Assembly (NCBI RefSeq): GCF_013299165.1
Contig: NZ_JAAFKD010000005.1
Span: forward strand, 186,001 to 250,000
Length of the DNA stretch: 64,000 nt
Reading direction: 5' to 3'
DNA from: Microcoleus sp. bin38.metabat.b11b12b14.051
Lineage (GTDB): Bacteria; Cyanobacteriota; Cyanobacteriia; Cyanobacteriales; Microcoleaceae
The position numbers and the translations under genes are program-made. Below, piece after piece: positions 28,101 to 35,135 of the stretch (positions are counted from its first letter, which is position 1; each line of letters opens with the position of its first letter). The notes beneath the pieces are model-generated. The model saw only the letters and a list, made by a program, of their open reading frames with translations, searched no databases and was not told the origin of the DNA.

Positions 28101-28638
28101 CCATTTCGGCTGTCACGGCAAGTTCGAGCCTGATTCGCCTTTGGAATCATCTCTGGTATTCGCAAATAAAGAACGTTTGACACTGTTGAAAATCTTGAAT
28201 CTTGACCTAAATCAATGTCGTCTTGTCACCCTCTCTGCCTGCGAAACTGGATTGACAAAATCCAAAACTAGCGATGAATATATTGGCTTACCTTTTGGCT
28301 TTCTCTTGGCTGGTAGCCCTAGTATAGTTAGTACCCTTTGGGAGGTAGATCAACTCGCCAGCACTTTATTACTGATGCGGTTCTATGACAACCTAGAAAC
28401 TCTATCAACGGTTACTGCTCTCAATGAGGCACAACAATGGCTGCGGAATCTGACCTCAGAGGGGCTTGAAGCATTATTAGAATGCCTAAAACCGCAAATC
28501 GATCGAACATTTGAACTGTTGCCCAAAAAAGACCGCACACGCTTTGTTAATGCTCCTCTGGATGGTGCACTGAACCGCAAGCCGTTTCCTTTTACTGAAC
28601 CTCATTACTGGGCTGGCTTCACTGCGATCGGTGTTTAG
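25159..28638 (+). CDS. TPR-CHAT caspase-like protease
   Basis: A 1159-residue protein of the CHAT (caspase HetF-associated with TPRs) class. Residues 1-170 are helical and unassigned. Residues 172-537 are eight tandem TPR-like repeats, one of 44 residues followed by seven of exactly 46 (pattern NLELAI..Y..AL, then DFPEKWAMTQNNLA.AY), and a partial ninth to about 580. A further TPR/helical region (to about 740) leads into the C-terminal CHAT peptidase. There the catalytic His is H986 in HFGCHGKF and the Cys is C1028 in TLSACETGL, followed by LAGSPSIVSTLWEVD. Both are intact, so it should be active. There is no signal peptide. Relatives are gated proteases activated through their TPRs. The stop overlaps that of the convergent gene at 28635-29015. 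No type III CRISPR effector is nearby. Confidence 0.93.
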   Translation: MDETRAQAYLQLIHTVLTCPNGDEAQILQDNSELLDREFMQACESVAGTLTQQGQDNQANLLRNLARQVGQFLGMNDGGDSDNSEGENPQEYANFILELLQAEQDSNSDIKVIYPMLAGRQHLLNDRFAEILQQVAQNLIAEHPEAIELIVALIGNLSINIYEFPRGNRANNLEIAITGYQIVLNNRQPGSEKYAQTQNRLAVAYSNRIKGLRTDNLELAIGIYEAALTVYTLEDFSEDWAMTQNNLALAYWERISGLRAQNLERAITLYDAALKVFTREDFPKQWATTQNNLALAYSNRINGSRLQNLERAIAFYQAALTVYTLEDFPKKWAMTQNNLGETYRNRINGSRAENLELAIGFFEGALTVRAFEDFPEDWADTKNNLAMTYSNRINGSQANNLERAIVLYEEALTVYTLEDFPEKWAGTQNNLADAYSNKINGSRADNLELAIASYHNALTVRTVENFPEKWAMTQNNLANAYLCRINGSQAQNLERAIAFYQAALTVYTLEDFPEKWAGTQNNLAIAYTNRINGLRTDNLELAIASYHNALTISTREAFPQNHAETLSNLGNLYRSNQQWQLAYDTYAPAIATVEFLRGEIKSGDETKQKLAEEWNKLYLGMVEVCIELEHYTEAIEYVERSKARNLVELFANREIKPKGNIPETVLNELSRLSREIEAEQRRLEIEQINRNSNGGTILGERSLQIDSLTTRRDFTHLTKLRKQLDELIADEITPIDRGFSLTQKVELILYKDIQTLTGENTAILEWYITGDKFFTFIITQQTPTPIIWQSSTEDFEALVNWDNEYRKDYKESKPPDRKPQWKQKLASRLQNLAEILHLDQILKNIPKPCDRLILIPHRFLHLLPLHALPISHERDFESGYTDEIDSSITVSLSQSESCLLDLFPGGVSYAPSCQLLQQAKQRQRPHFSHLFAIANPTKDRYLLELQAANIRDKFKSNDFLARDDANKNAILNAKLSFANCAHFGCHGKFEPDSPLESSLVFANKERLTLLKILNLDLNQCRLVTLSACETGLTKSKTSDEYIGLPFGFLLAGSPSIVSTLWEVDQLASTLLLMRFYDNLETLSTVTALNEAQQWLRNLTSEGLEALLECLKPQIDRTFELLPKKDRTRFVNAPLDGALNRKPFPFTEPHYWAGFTAIGV

Positions 28639-29015
28639 CAATCCAGACAAAAATTGTCCAAATTTTTCGTGCTTATGTAAATAAGTACCAGTGTTAATGG
28701 TACTCCTGGGTAAACGCCAGCAGTTATTAGCGAACCCAATGCAACGGCAAAACCTTGACTCAATACGTCTTTAAAGGCTTGCGTACAAATATGAGGACGC
28801 AATTTATCGGCTGATTTTTCTAACCAGCTAGGCTCATTCGGGTCTTCGTCACCTAGAACATCGTCTAATTCTCCTGACTCAATTGCTAAGGTTTCGGCTG
28901 CATATTCTAAATCGCCTTCACACTCTTCAAGTACATCAAGAGCTTTTAGAGCATCGGGATATTCTTGTAATTGGGAGCGATACTGCTCAATTTCTGCTTG
29001 GGTAACGGTAATCAT
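28635..29015 (-). CDS. Small membrane protein with UBA/CUE-like N-terminal helical domain
   Basis: A 126-residue protein, convergent with the CHAT protease and overlapping its stop codon by four bases. Residues 15-50 (YPDALKALDVLEECEGDLEY) have the helix pattern and GDLExA turn of UBA/CUE-type three-helix bundles. An acidic linker (DDVLGDEDPNEPSWLEK) follows. The C-terminal 40 residues are hydrophobic (FAVALGSLITAGVYPGVPLT, then LVLIYIS), enough for one or two membrane passes. I recall similar small proteins beside CHAT or other effector genes in cyanobacteria, but this needs a search. It could be the protease's substrate, inhibitor or membrane effector. All functional statements are inference. 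Confidence 0.7.
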   Translation of the reverse strand: MITVTQAEIEQYRSQLQEYPDALKALDVLEECEGDLEYAAETLAIESGELDDVLGDEDPNEPSWLEKSADKLRPHICTQAFKDVLSQGFAVALGSLITAGVYPGVPLTLVLIYISTKNLDNFCLDC

Positions 29016-29095
29016 TGGGATAATGGCGATCGATTAAATGAGTAATTCTTATTTTGCCATAATTATTATACTTCTTTTGTGTAGAAACTCAGTGA

Positions 29096-29272
29096 TTGGA
29101 AACTGCGGCTACACACACGAAGAAACTTCATCCCTTCTTTAGTGGCATTATAGTTAGTTGCATCTGCGGTGGAATCTTCGGGGGGCTTGCTTTGCTGACT
29201 GCGCGTAAACTGTTCAAACCATCATCTAATCGCACAAGTTTACCTAGTTCCGAAAATCAACCTCCCTCTTAA
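29096..29272 (+). CDS. Possible small single-pass membrane protein (58 aa)
   Basis: An open frame beginning with TTG at 29096, with no clear ribosome-binding site, encodes a basic N-terminus, one hydrophobic segment (SGIIVSCICGGIFGGLALLT), a TARKLFKP positive cluster and a polar tail ending at a TAA. The arrangement fits a small membrane protein, divergent from the gene at 28635-29015. It may equally be the end of a decayed gene. Evidence is limited to composition. Confidence 0.25.
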   Translation: METAATHTKKLHPFFSGIIVSCICGGIFGGLALLTARKLFKPSSNRTSLPSSENQPPS

Positions 29273-29350
29273 TTATCCGATCGACTGACTATTCTTTGAC
29301 TAAAATCATCAAATTCTCCGCCCATCTCGCCAATCTCACGCCGCCCAATA

Positions 29351-29389
29351 AAAAAGCTGCCAACAGTCAAAACTGTCAGCAGCCTTTTT
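29351..29389 (-). terminator. Intrinsic terminator of tRNA-Leu
   Basis: GCTGC-CA-ACAGT and ACTGT-CA-GCAGC form a stem with one internal loop and a four-base loop. On the minus strand it is followed by a T-run, just downstream of the tRNA. A-runs on the other side make it potentially bidirectional. Confidence 0.8.
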
Positions 29390-29397
29390 ACATTCAA

Positions 29398-29481
29398 TGC
29401 GGATGGCGAGACTCGAACTCGCAAGGACATAATGCCACACGCACCTCAAGCGTGCGCGTATACCAATTCCGCCACATCCGC
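29398..29481 (-). tRNA. tRNA-Leu (anticodon GAG)
   Basis: The 84-nt sequence on the minus strand starts GCGGATG and ends CATCCGC plus discriminator A. The anticodon stem CACGC/GCGTG encloses the loop TTGAGGT, giving anticodon GAG, which reads CUU and CUC. A long variable arm and the TTCGAGTC T-loop are typical of class II tRNA-Leu. The CCA end is not encoded. Confidence 0.95.
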
Positions 29482-29711
29482 TTTTTCTGACAATCTCCGG
29501 GATTTTTTGCGTTACGAGTTAAAGATTCACAGGTTGAGGTTCTTGCAAATTTAACTTGTGACTAGCCCTTTGAGACCACCGATTTAAAACCATAGCACAA
29601 CTATCACCAAAATGTAAAATAAATTTTTGTAAACAATTTCTGAAAAACGATTATCCAGAACATACCGAAAGGCATTATTGTACAGAATATTGAGTGAATT
29701 AAGCAGCGAAG

Positions 29712-31064
29712 ATGGGGTTCTCGAAAATTTTAATCGCTAATCGGGGGGAAATCGCCCTCCGCATACTACGCACCTGCGAGGAAATGGGGATTGCCACGGT
29801 CGCCGTTCACTCCACCGTAGACAAACAAGCCCTGCACGTCCAGTTGGCTGACGAAGCCGTTTGCATCGGCCCCCCCACCAGCAGCAAAAGCTATTTAAAC
29901 ATCCCCAACATTATCTCGGCAGCCCTGACGCGCAACGCCGCCGCGATTCACCCCGGTTACGGCTTCCTTGCCGAAAACGCCCGATTTGCCGAAATCTGCG
30001 CTGACCATCAAATTACTTTCATCGGCCCGTCTCCGGCAGCCATGCGGGCGATGGGCGACAAATCGACCGCCAAAGAAACGATGCAGCGGGTGAAAGTCCC
30101 GACAGTTCCCGGTAGTGGCGGATTGGTGGCAGACGAACATGAGGCTTTGTCGATCGCCCGCGACATCGGCTATCCTGTGATGGTCAAAGCCACCGCCGGC
30201 GGAGGAGGCCGCGGCATGAGGCTAGTGAGAGAAGCATCCGAACTCCCCAAACTCTTTCATGCAGCCCAAGGCGAAGCCGATGCAGCCTTCGGGAACCCCG
30301 GAGTTTACCTCGAAAAATTTATCGAAAAGCCCCGCCACATCGAAATCCAAATCCTCGCCGACAACTACGGTAATGTCATTCACCTCGGCGAGAGAGACTG
30401 TTCGATTCAGCGCCGACACCAAAAACTCCTGGAAGAAGCGCCGAGTCCCGCCCTCACCCAGAAACTCCGAGATCAAATGGGTCACGCCGCCGTCGCCGCA
30501 GCCAAAGCCATCAACTACACTGGTGCTGGTACTGTCGAATTTTTGCTTGACAAATCGGGCAAGTTCTACTTCATGGAAATGAACACCCGGATTCAAGTGG
30601 AACATCCCGTGACGGAGATGATTACAGGCATGGATTTGATAGCCGAACAAATTCGCATCGCCCAAGGCGAAAAACTGCAAATCAAGCAAAACCAAGTGAT
30701 TCTCAGCGGCCACGCCATTGAGTGCCGGATCAATGCTGAAGATCCCGATCGCAATTTCCGACCCCACCCCGGCAGAATCAGCGGTTATTTGCCTCCGGGC
30801 GGCCCCGGCGTGCGGATGGACTCTCACGTTTACACCGATTACGAAATACCCGCTTACTACGATTCTTTAATCGGTAAAGTAATTGTCTGGGGGCGCGATC
30901 GACCTACAGCCATCCGCAGGATGAAACGGGCATTGCGCGAATGCGCCATCACCGGCGTCCCCACCACCCTCAGCTTCCACCAAAAAATCCTCGATTCCCC
31001 CGAGTTTCTCAGCGGCGAAGTTTACACGAATTTTGTCGAACAGTTCATGAACCAAAATAGTTAG
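29712..31064 (+). CDS. accC: Acetyl-CoA carboxylase, biotin carboxylase subunit
   Basis: The ATP-grasp subunit that carboxylates biotin on AccB in the first step of fatty-acid synthesis. The 450-residue product opens with [20 protein letters not shown]. It has the ATP-grasp glycine-rich loop [14 protein letters not shown], the metal-binding [14 protein letters not shown] segment, and the C-terminal biotin carboxylase domain ([13 protein letters not shown]). The length is standard. It is a stand-alone gene; accB is not adjacent, as is common in cyanobacteria. A GTTGTCA heptamer array starts two bases after its stop. Confidence 0.97.
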   Translation: MGFSKILIANRGEIALRILRTCEEMGIATVAVHSTVDKQALHVQLADEAVCIGPPTSSKSYLNIPNIISAALTRNAAAIHPGYGFLAENARFAEICADHQITFIGPSPAAMRAMGDKSTAKETMQRVKVPTVPGSGGLVADEHEALSIARDIGYPVMVKATAGGGGRGMRLVREASELPKLFHAAQGEADAAFGNPGVYLEKFIEKPRHIEIQILADNYGNVIHLGERDCSIQRRHQKLLEEAPSPALTQKLRDQMGHAAVAAAKAINYTGAGTVEFLLDKSGKFYFMEMNTRIQVEHPVTEMITGMDLIAEQIRIAQGEKLQIKQNQVILSGHAIECRINAEDPDRNFRPHPGRISGYLPPGGPGVRMDSHVYTDYEIPAYYDSLIGKVIVWGRDRPTAIRRMKRALRECAITGVPTTLSFHQKILDSPEFLSGEVYTNFVEQFMNQNS

Positions 31065-31065
31065 T

Positions 31066-31454
31066 AGTCAGTTGTCAGTTGTCAGTTGTCATTAGTCAAT
31101 AGTCATTAGTCAATAGTTTAGTCCAGGACGCACGGGTGTCCAGAAACCGGGTTTTTTCACGAAAAGACGTGTTTGAGCCAGCAGATTTGGCAAAAAACCC
31201 GGTTTCTAGCCGGGGCGAGTGCGATCGCCAATGACAGTGGACAGTGGACAGTTGACAGTTGACAGTTGACCAATGCCCAATGCCCAATGCCCAATGCCCA
31301 ATGCCCAATGCCCAATGCCCAATGCCCAATGCCCCATGCCCCATGCCCCATGCCCCATGCCCCATGCCCCATGCCCAATGCCCAATGCCCCATGCCCCAT
31401 GCCCAATGCCCCATGCCCCATGCCCCATGCCCCATGCCCCATGCCCCATGCCCA
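31066..31454. repeat. Composite heptamer arrays with an internal hairpin
   Basis: AGTCAGTTGTCA units occupy 31066-31125. A hairpin of the AGAAACCGGGTTTTTT family sits at 31142-31207. GTGGACA/GTTGACA units span 31233-31269, and about 26 copies of CCCAATG/CCCCATG span 31270-31454. The last block translates as heptapeptide repeats in every frame, so open frames across it are artefacts. It lies between accC and yggT. Confidence 0.9.
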
Positions 31455-31461
31455 CTGACTC

Positions 31462-31746
31462 TTACATCATCATTGTGAGAATGCCTTGCTGACCGAGCAT
31501 CATTTCCCGCAGCAAACTACAGATGCCGACCCAAATAATCGGTGTAATGTCCACCCCGCCGATCGGCGGTACAATCTTTCTAGTTACGGCTAAAAAAGGT
31601 TCCGTCGGCCAAGCAATCAGACTCAACGGCAGCTTGCTCAGATTCACCTCGGGATACCAAGTCAGAACGATCCGAAAAATAAATAGCAAAGTCATCAATA
31701 CTAGAACAGAGCCCAGAATCCAACTTGCAACGGTAATACCAGTCAT
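31462..31746 (-). CDS. YggT/Ycf19 family membrane protein
   Basis: A 94-residue integral membrane protein of the YggT/Ycf19 family. Two hydrophobic segments ([20 protein letters not shown] and [15 protein letters not shown]) flank the conserved [19 protein letters not shown] motif. Family members are linked to thylakoid and nucleoid or division-related roles in cyanobacteria and chloroplasts and to osmotic tolerance in bacteria. The gene ends eight bases from the CCCAATG array. Confidence 0.9.
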   Translation of the reverse strand: MTGITVASWILGSVLVLMTLLFIFRIVLTWYPEVNLSKLPLSLIAWPTEPFLAVTRKIVPPIGGVDITPIIWVGICSLLREMMLGQQGILTMMM

Positions 31747-32027
31747 GGGTCTTATCTCAAAAATCTTAAGTTTTGTTAAGTCAGCTCTTCATAATTTTAA
31801 CCGTTTCACAGGTGCGATCGAACAGAATTACCAGAAGTTTTGTGGCCACACCGCCGGGATGGAAACAGTCAAAGGGTTTGAGGGCGCGAAGCTTCGAGTT
31901 TTCCAGGGTAAACATATTGCTTCTGCGACTGCATCGATCGCAAAATCCGTTGCCGAACTTCTCCCTGAGAACTGACTGCTGATAAAATTAATAAAAATCA
32001 AATTGTTGTAACAAAGGTCTTGAATTT

Positions 32028-32147
32028 ATGACTCCTTCACTTGCGAACTTTTTGTACAGCCTGCTGATTGGCATTTCGTTAGTAGTGATTCCAGCAACGA
32101 TCGCCCTGATCTTTATCAGCCAAAAAGACAAAATCAAGCGTACCTAA
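32028..32147 (+). CDS. psbX: Photosystem II protein PsbX
   Basis: A 39-residue single-pass thylakoid protein of photosystem II. Translation reads MTPSLANFLYSLLIGISLVV, then a second stretch ending FISQKDKIKRT, matching PsbX in length, membrane segment and basic C-terminal tail. AAAGG precedes the ATG. A strong hairpin terminator follows at 32221-32283. The neighbouring ycf66 is a frequent partner of psbX in cyanobacteria. The gene is too short for routine ORF cut-offs. Confidence 0.95.
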   Translation: MTPSLANFLYSLLIGISLVVIPATIALIFISQKDKIKRT

Positions 32148-32220
32148 AAAATCGGCGGATTTCTAAGTCCGGCGGGCGAGTCAATTTTGGCCTAAACGTC
32201 GGGCATTTCCCCGCTTGCGA

Positions 32221-32283
32221 AACCTCGGCTACCAGCAACTGTGAAGGCAAAACCTTCGGTTGACGGCCAAGCTGAGGTTTTTT
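32221..32283 (+). terminator. Rho-independent terminator after psbX
   Basis: AACCTCGGCT pairs with AGCTGAGGTT (one mismatch) and is followed by TTTTTT. An inner GAAGG/CCTTC hairpin sits in the loop. Confidence 0.8.
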
Positions 32284-32284
32284 C

Positions 32285-32439
32285 CCGTTAAACTCATTAC
32301 TATAAGGTGCGCTTCCCTCGGATGAAAGCTTGACCGGAGGCTGCTCTGTGAAACCACAGCCGGGATAACAGACTGACCGACTTATTGATAGATGTAAAAT
32401 CTAACTCGCTAACATAGGAAAGAGATAGGAGATAGGCTA
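32285..32439. other. Potentially structured leader of ycf66
   Basis: Between the psbX terminator and the ycf66 start are pairable segments: CCTC (near 32314) with GAGG (near 32338), and GGCTG with CAGCC around a GTGAAACCA loop (about 32338-32365). AAAGAGATAGGAGATAGG precedes the ATG and supplies the ribosome site. I cannot match this to a known riboswitch class. Confidence 0.35.
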
Positions 32440-33258
32440 ATGGTCAATTTAGGATTGAACTTGAGCAGCCTGTTAGGGATCATCCTAGCAGTAGCAGGGG
32501 CAGGACTGTACTTTCTGCGATCGTGGCGTCCCAAGCTAGCCCGAGACCACGATATTTTTTTTGCAGCCGTGGGCTTGCTGTGTGGCGGTATTCTGTTATT
32601 TCAAGGATGGCGGCTTGACCCAATTCTCGCATTCGGTCAATTTTTACTCGCAGGTTCCGCGATATTTTTTGCGGCCGAAAGCATCAAACTGCGCGGAGCG
32701 ACCACAGCCCAAGCTAAAAGTCGCTCTCAATACGTAGATGAAGAGCGACCTGTTAGCAACGCCTACGCTTACGACGGCTACGATAACGACTTGGACCAGA
32801 TAGAACCAGAGGAAGACTACCCGCAGCGTCCCCGGATTAGAGGTAGTCAAGACAATCGTTCCTCGCGGGAAGCCTACGACGATGAGCCCCGCCGCCGTCC
32901 TTCCTCGAATCGTAACGGTAGCCCTAACACATCCCGGGAGTCGATCGATCGATCCGCGGCCTCGCGCAAACGTCCCTCCCGCCCAGAAGCCCCGCCCAGT
33001 CAGGGATATGACAACTGGGACGCTTCAGACAACCCCGAAGAAAGACCGGCCCGCAGCCGCAGCAACCGCCCCCCAGCTTCGGAAAACCGCAGTTCTGATA
33101 CGCCGCCAAGAACCAAAAAAACCCGCCCTGCGGAAGCATCGAAGTCTCGCCCCAGCAACCGCGACGTAGAACCACCGCCGTCAGACTACGTGGAGTATCG
33201 ACCAGTAGAATACCCGGAAGACCAACCGGATAGTTCTCCGAATTTTGACAACAAATAG
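32440..33258 (+). CDS. ycf66: Ycf66 family protein
   Basis: A 272-residue membrane protein of the cyanobacterial/plastid Ycf66 family. The N-terminal 100 residues contain three hydrophobic helices (LSSLLGIILAVAGAGLYFLR, HDIFFAAVGLLCGGILLF and ILAFGQFLLAGSAIFFAAES). The rest is an acidic then Arg/Pro/Ser-rich disordered tail (RSRSNRPPASENRS). The function is unknown. It follows psbX on the same strand, a common cyanobacterial neighbourhood, but a terminator separates them. Confidence 0.92.
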   Translation: MVNLGLNLSSLLGIILAVAGAGLYFLRSWRPKLARDHDIFFAAVGLLCGGILLFQGWRLDPILAFGQFLLAGSAIFFAAESIKLRGATTAQAKSRSQYVDEERPVSNAYAYDGYDNDLDQIEPEEDYPQRPRIRGSQDNRSSREAYDDEPRRRPSSNRNGSPNTSRESIDRSAASRKRPSRPEAPPSQGYDNWDASDNPEERPARSRSNRPPASENRSSDTPPRTKKTRPAEASKSRPSNRDVEPPPSDYVEYRPVEYPEDQPDSSPNFDNK

Positions 33259-33380
33259 GTACAAATAAGTAGGTGGGTAAAACTCAACATTTCTGGCGCC
33301 AGCAAGGCAAAAAATTAAGTTGCGTTTATTGATACCCATCTACTTATAGCCGAGTCTCAAAAAGGTGAGGTATAGGTATA

Positions 33381-33417
33381 GATTTTAGATTTTAGATTTT
33401 AGATTTTAGATTTTAGG
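33381..33417. repeat. ATTTTAG heptamer array
   Basis: Five tandem copies of GATTTTA. The reverse-complement type (CTAAAAT) occurs at 33765-33794 and a short copy at 46737-46762. Confidence 0.8.
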
Positions 33418-33600
33418 ATTGAGGGATTGAGATATCCATCCTGTCAATACCTCATCTTTCTGAGAACTGCTATTCTGAGATATTAGAATGTTTAAACCAC
33501 TATAAAATAAGATTTTAAATGCAGCTCACTGACGTAAAATAGCAAAAAAAACTAATACTTTGAATAGATTTAGTAGTATTCCTTTAAAATAACGCTTATC

Positions 33601-33662
33601 AGGTTCGTAGTGAGGACTTTAGTCCTTCTTGGGATGCGGACTAAAGTCCTCACTACGAACCT
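33601..33662. repeat. Perfect long inverted repeat (GGACTTTAGTCC family)
   Basis: AGGTTCGTAGTGAGGACTTT and the following AGTCC repeat as an inverted copy after a short TTCTTGGGATGC spacer. It is the same family as 9945-10006 and 52421-52481. No coding. Confidence 0.8.
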
Positions 33663-33764
33663 GTGGGGACTTTAGTTATGATTTTTGCGGACTCGCATTC
33701 CGAACGATCGAACCTCTGCGATCGCAGAAAATACAACCTGTGCAACTAACCCAAAGTACAATAG

Positions 33765-33794
33765 TCTAAAATCTAAAATCTAAAATCTAAAATC
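33765..33794. repeat. CTAAAAT heptamer array abutting a start codon
   Basis: Four units end six bases before the ATG at 33801. They replace the position where a ribosome-binding site would be expected. Confidence 0.8.
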
Positions 33795-33800
33795 AGCAAT

Positions 33801-34934
33801 ATGCCATTACTAGAAATAGGAGATCCGGCGCCTTGGTTTTCCATTCCTGCCTCCAATAACCCCTTATTTCATTTCTCGATGGCTGGCGGTCGGCGAATCG
33901 TGCTGTTTTTCTTTGCCAGCGCAGCTTTTGAACAAATCCAAACTATCCTCAAAAGCTTTCAAGAGCTTTCAGAAGAATTCAATACTTTTCAAGCAGCCCT
34001 GTTCGGAGTTAGTATTGATGCCGCAGACAAGGAACAAAATAGACCGACAACCATTGCTCCGTCACTCATCTTTTTCTGGGACTTCGACAAACAAGTCAGC
34101 CAGCAGTACGGTGTTTGCCGAGATATCGAACAAAATGGAGTTGCCGGAATTCACTATGCACCTCAAACTTTTGTTCTCAACGAAAACCTTCAGATAATTA
34201 ACATTTTTCCCATGGGTGAAAGCGACAAACACGCCCAACAAGTATTAGATTTTATCAAAAGTTTGCCCCCCATTGAGCAAGCACGCCCGATTACTACTTC
34301 CCACGCCCCGGTGTTGGTAATTCCTAACGTTTTGGACGCTTCATTATGCCGCAGTTTGATCGATATGTACAAAGCTGACGGCGGCAGTCCCTCAGGTTTT
34401 ATGAGGGAAATAGACGGGAAAACTGTTGGCCTTCGCGACGATAATTTCAAGAAACGTCGAGATTATTTTATTGAAGACCCAAAGTTGCAGCAGCGATTGA
34501 GTGCGATTATTATGCGAAGGGTGGCGCCGGAAGTAGAAAAAGCTTTCCAGTTTAGAATTACTCGGTTTGAACGGTATTTAATTGCTTGTTACGATGCCCC
34601 CAGAGGCGGTTATTTTCAGCCACACCGCGACAATACAAGCCAAGGTACGCTGCACCGCAGGTTTGCGATGACTTTGAACTTGAATGTGGGGGAGTATACG
34701 GGGGGATTTTTGCGGTTCCCTGAGTACGCGCCGCACGGTTATAAAGGCGATTCGGGCACGGCGATTATTTTTTCGTGTTCTCTGTTGCACGAAGCAACAC
34801 CGATGCTTAGCGGTGAGCGTTTTGCTTTGCTGTCTTTTTTCTACGGCGATGAGGATGCTTTGCTGCGAAACGCTAATCTTAAGTATATCGATCGCTCCCA
34901 AGAAGATTCGAGAATTGTCGAAACTGCTGGCTGA
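33801..34934 (+). CDS. Redoxin-like domain fused to a 2-oxoglutarate/Fe(II) oxygenase
   Basis: A two-domain protein of 377 residues. Residues 1-155 have the thioredoxin-fold layout of AhpC/TSA peroxiredoxins (LEIGDPAPWFSIPASNN, VAGIHYAPQTFVLNENL). The region that should hold the peroxidatic cysteine reads LFFFASAAFEQI and has no Cys, so peroxidase activity is doubtful. Residues 165-350 are a prolyl 4-hydroxylase-like oxygenase with the iron triad PHRDN (HxD) and LLHEATP (distal His), plus the 2-oxoglutarate Arg in GERFALLSFFYGD. It probably hydroxylates a peptide or small molecule. The start is the ATG directly after a CTAAAAT array, without a visible ribosome site. Confidence 0.87.
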   Translation: MPLLEIGDPAPWFSIPASNNPLFHFSMAGGRRIVLFFFASAAFEQIQTILKSFQELSEEFNTFQAALFGVSIDAADKEQNRPTTIAPSLIFFWDFDKQVSQQYGVCRDIEQNGVAGIHYAPQTFVLNENLQIINIFPMGESDKHAQQVLDFIKSLPPIEQARPITTSHAPVLVIPNVLDASLCRSLIDMYKADGGSPSGFMREIDGKTVGLRDDNFKKRRDYFIEDPKLQQRLSAIIMRRVAPEVEKAFQFRITRFERYLIACYDAPRGGYFQPHRDNTSQGTLHRRFAMTLNLNVGEYTGGFLRFPEYAPHGYKGDSGTAIIFSCSLLHEATPMLSGERFALLSFFYGDEDALLRNANLKYIDRSQEDSRIVETAG

Positions 34935-35070
34935 TCTTATTTTGCCAACCAAACTCTGGCCCCAGAGGTCGATCGATTTCCTCAAAATCCACCCACAGGC
35001 AAAATCTTAAAGCAATCTCAAGCTGAAAATTCTCATTACCCTTCCGCAAGTCCTAAAATAATTACAGGCC

Positions 35071-35109
35071 GCAGGTAGCAGTTTGCCCGAAAACCTAACT
35101 GCTACCTGC
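35071..35109. terminator. Hairpin between oxygenase and protease genes
   Basis: GCAGGTAGCAGTT pairs perfectly with AACTGCTACCTGC across a 13-base loop. No T-run follows, so termination is uncertain; it is 27 bases before the protease start and could also act in its leader. Confidence 0.5.
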
Positions 35110-35135
35110 CGATAGTTAAAAAATACTAATTCACG

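Noticed and set aside
25159-28638. Craspase-type CRISPR-associated TPR-CHAT
   Set aside because: No gRAMP/Cas7-11 gene or CRISPR array lies in the window, and the repeat type is the common cyanobacterial TPR-CHAT form.
30222-30827. A 201-aa antisense frame within accC
   Set aside because: Shadow frame; the sense strand is a certain biotin carboxylase.
31096-31492. Long open frames coding MGHGAWG-type or MPNAQCP-type peptides on both strands
   Set aside because: A 7-bp tandem repeat translates as a heptapeptide repeat in every frame. The frames reflect the CCCAATG array, not genes. The same applies at 43652-43908 and 59447-59659.
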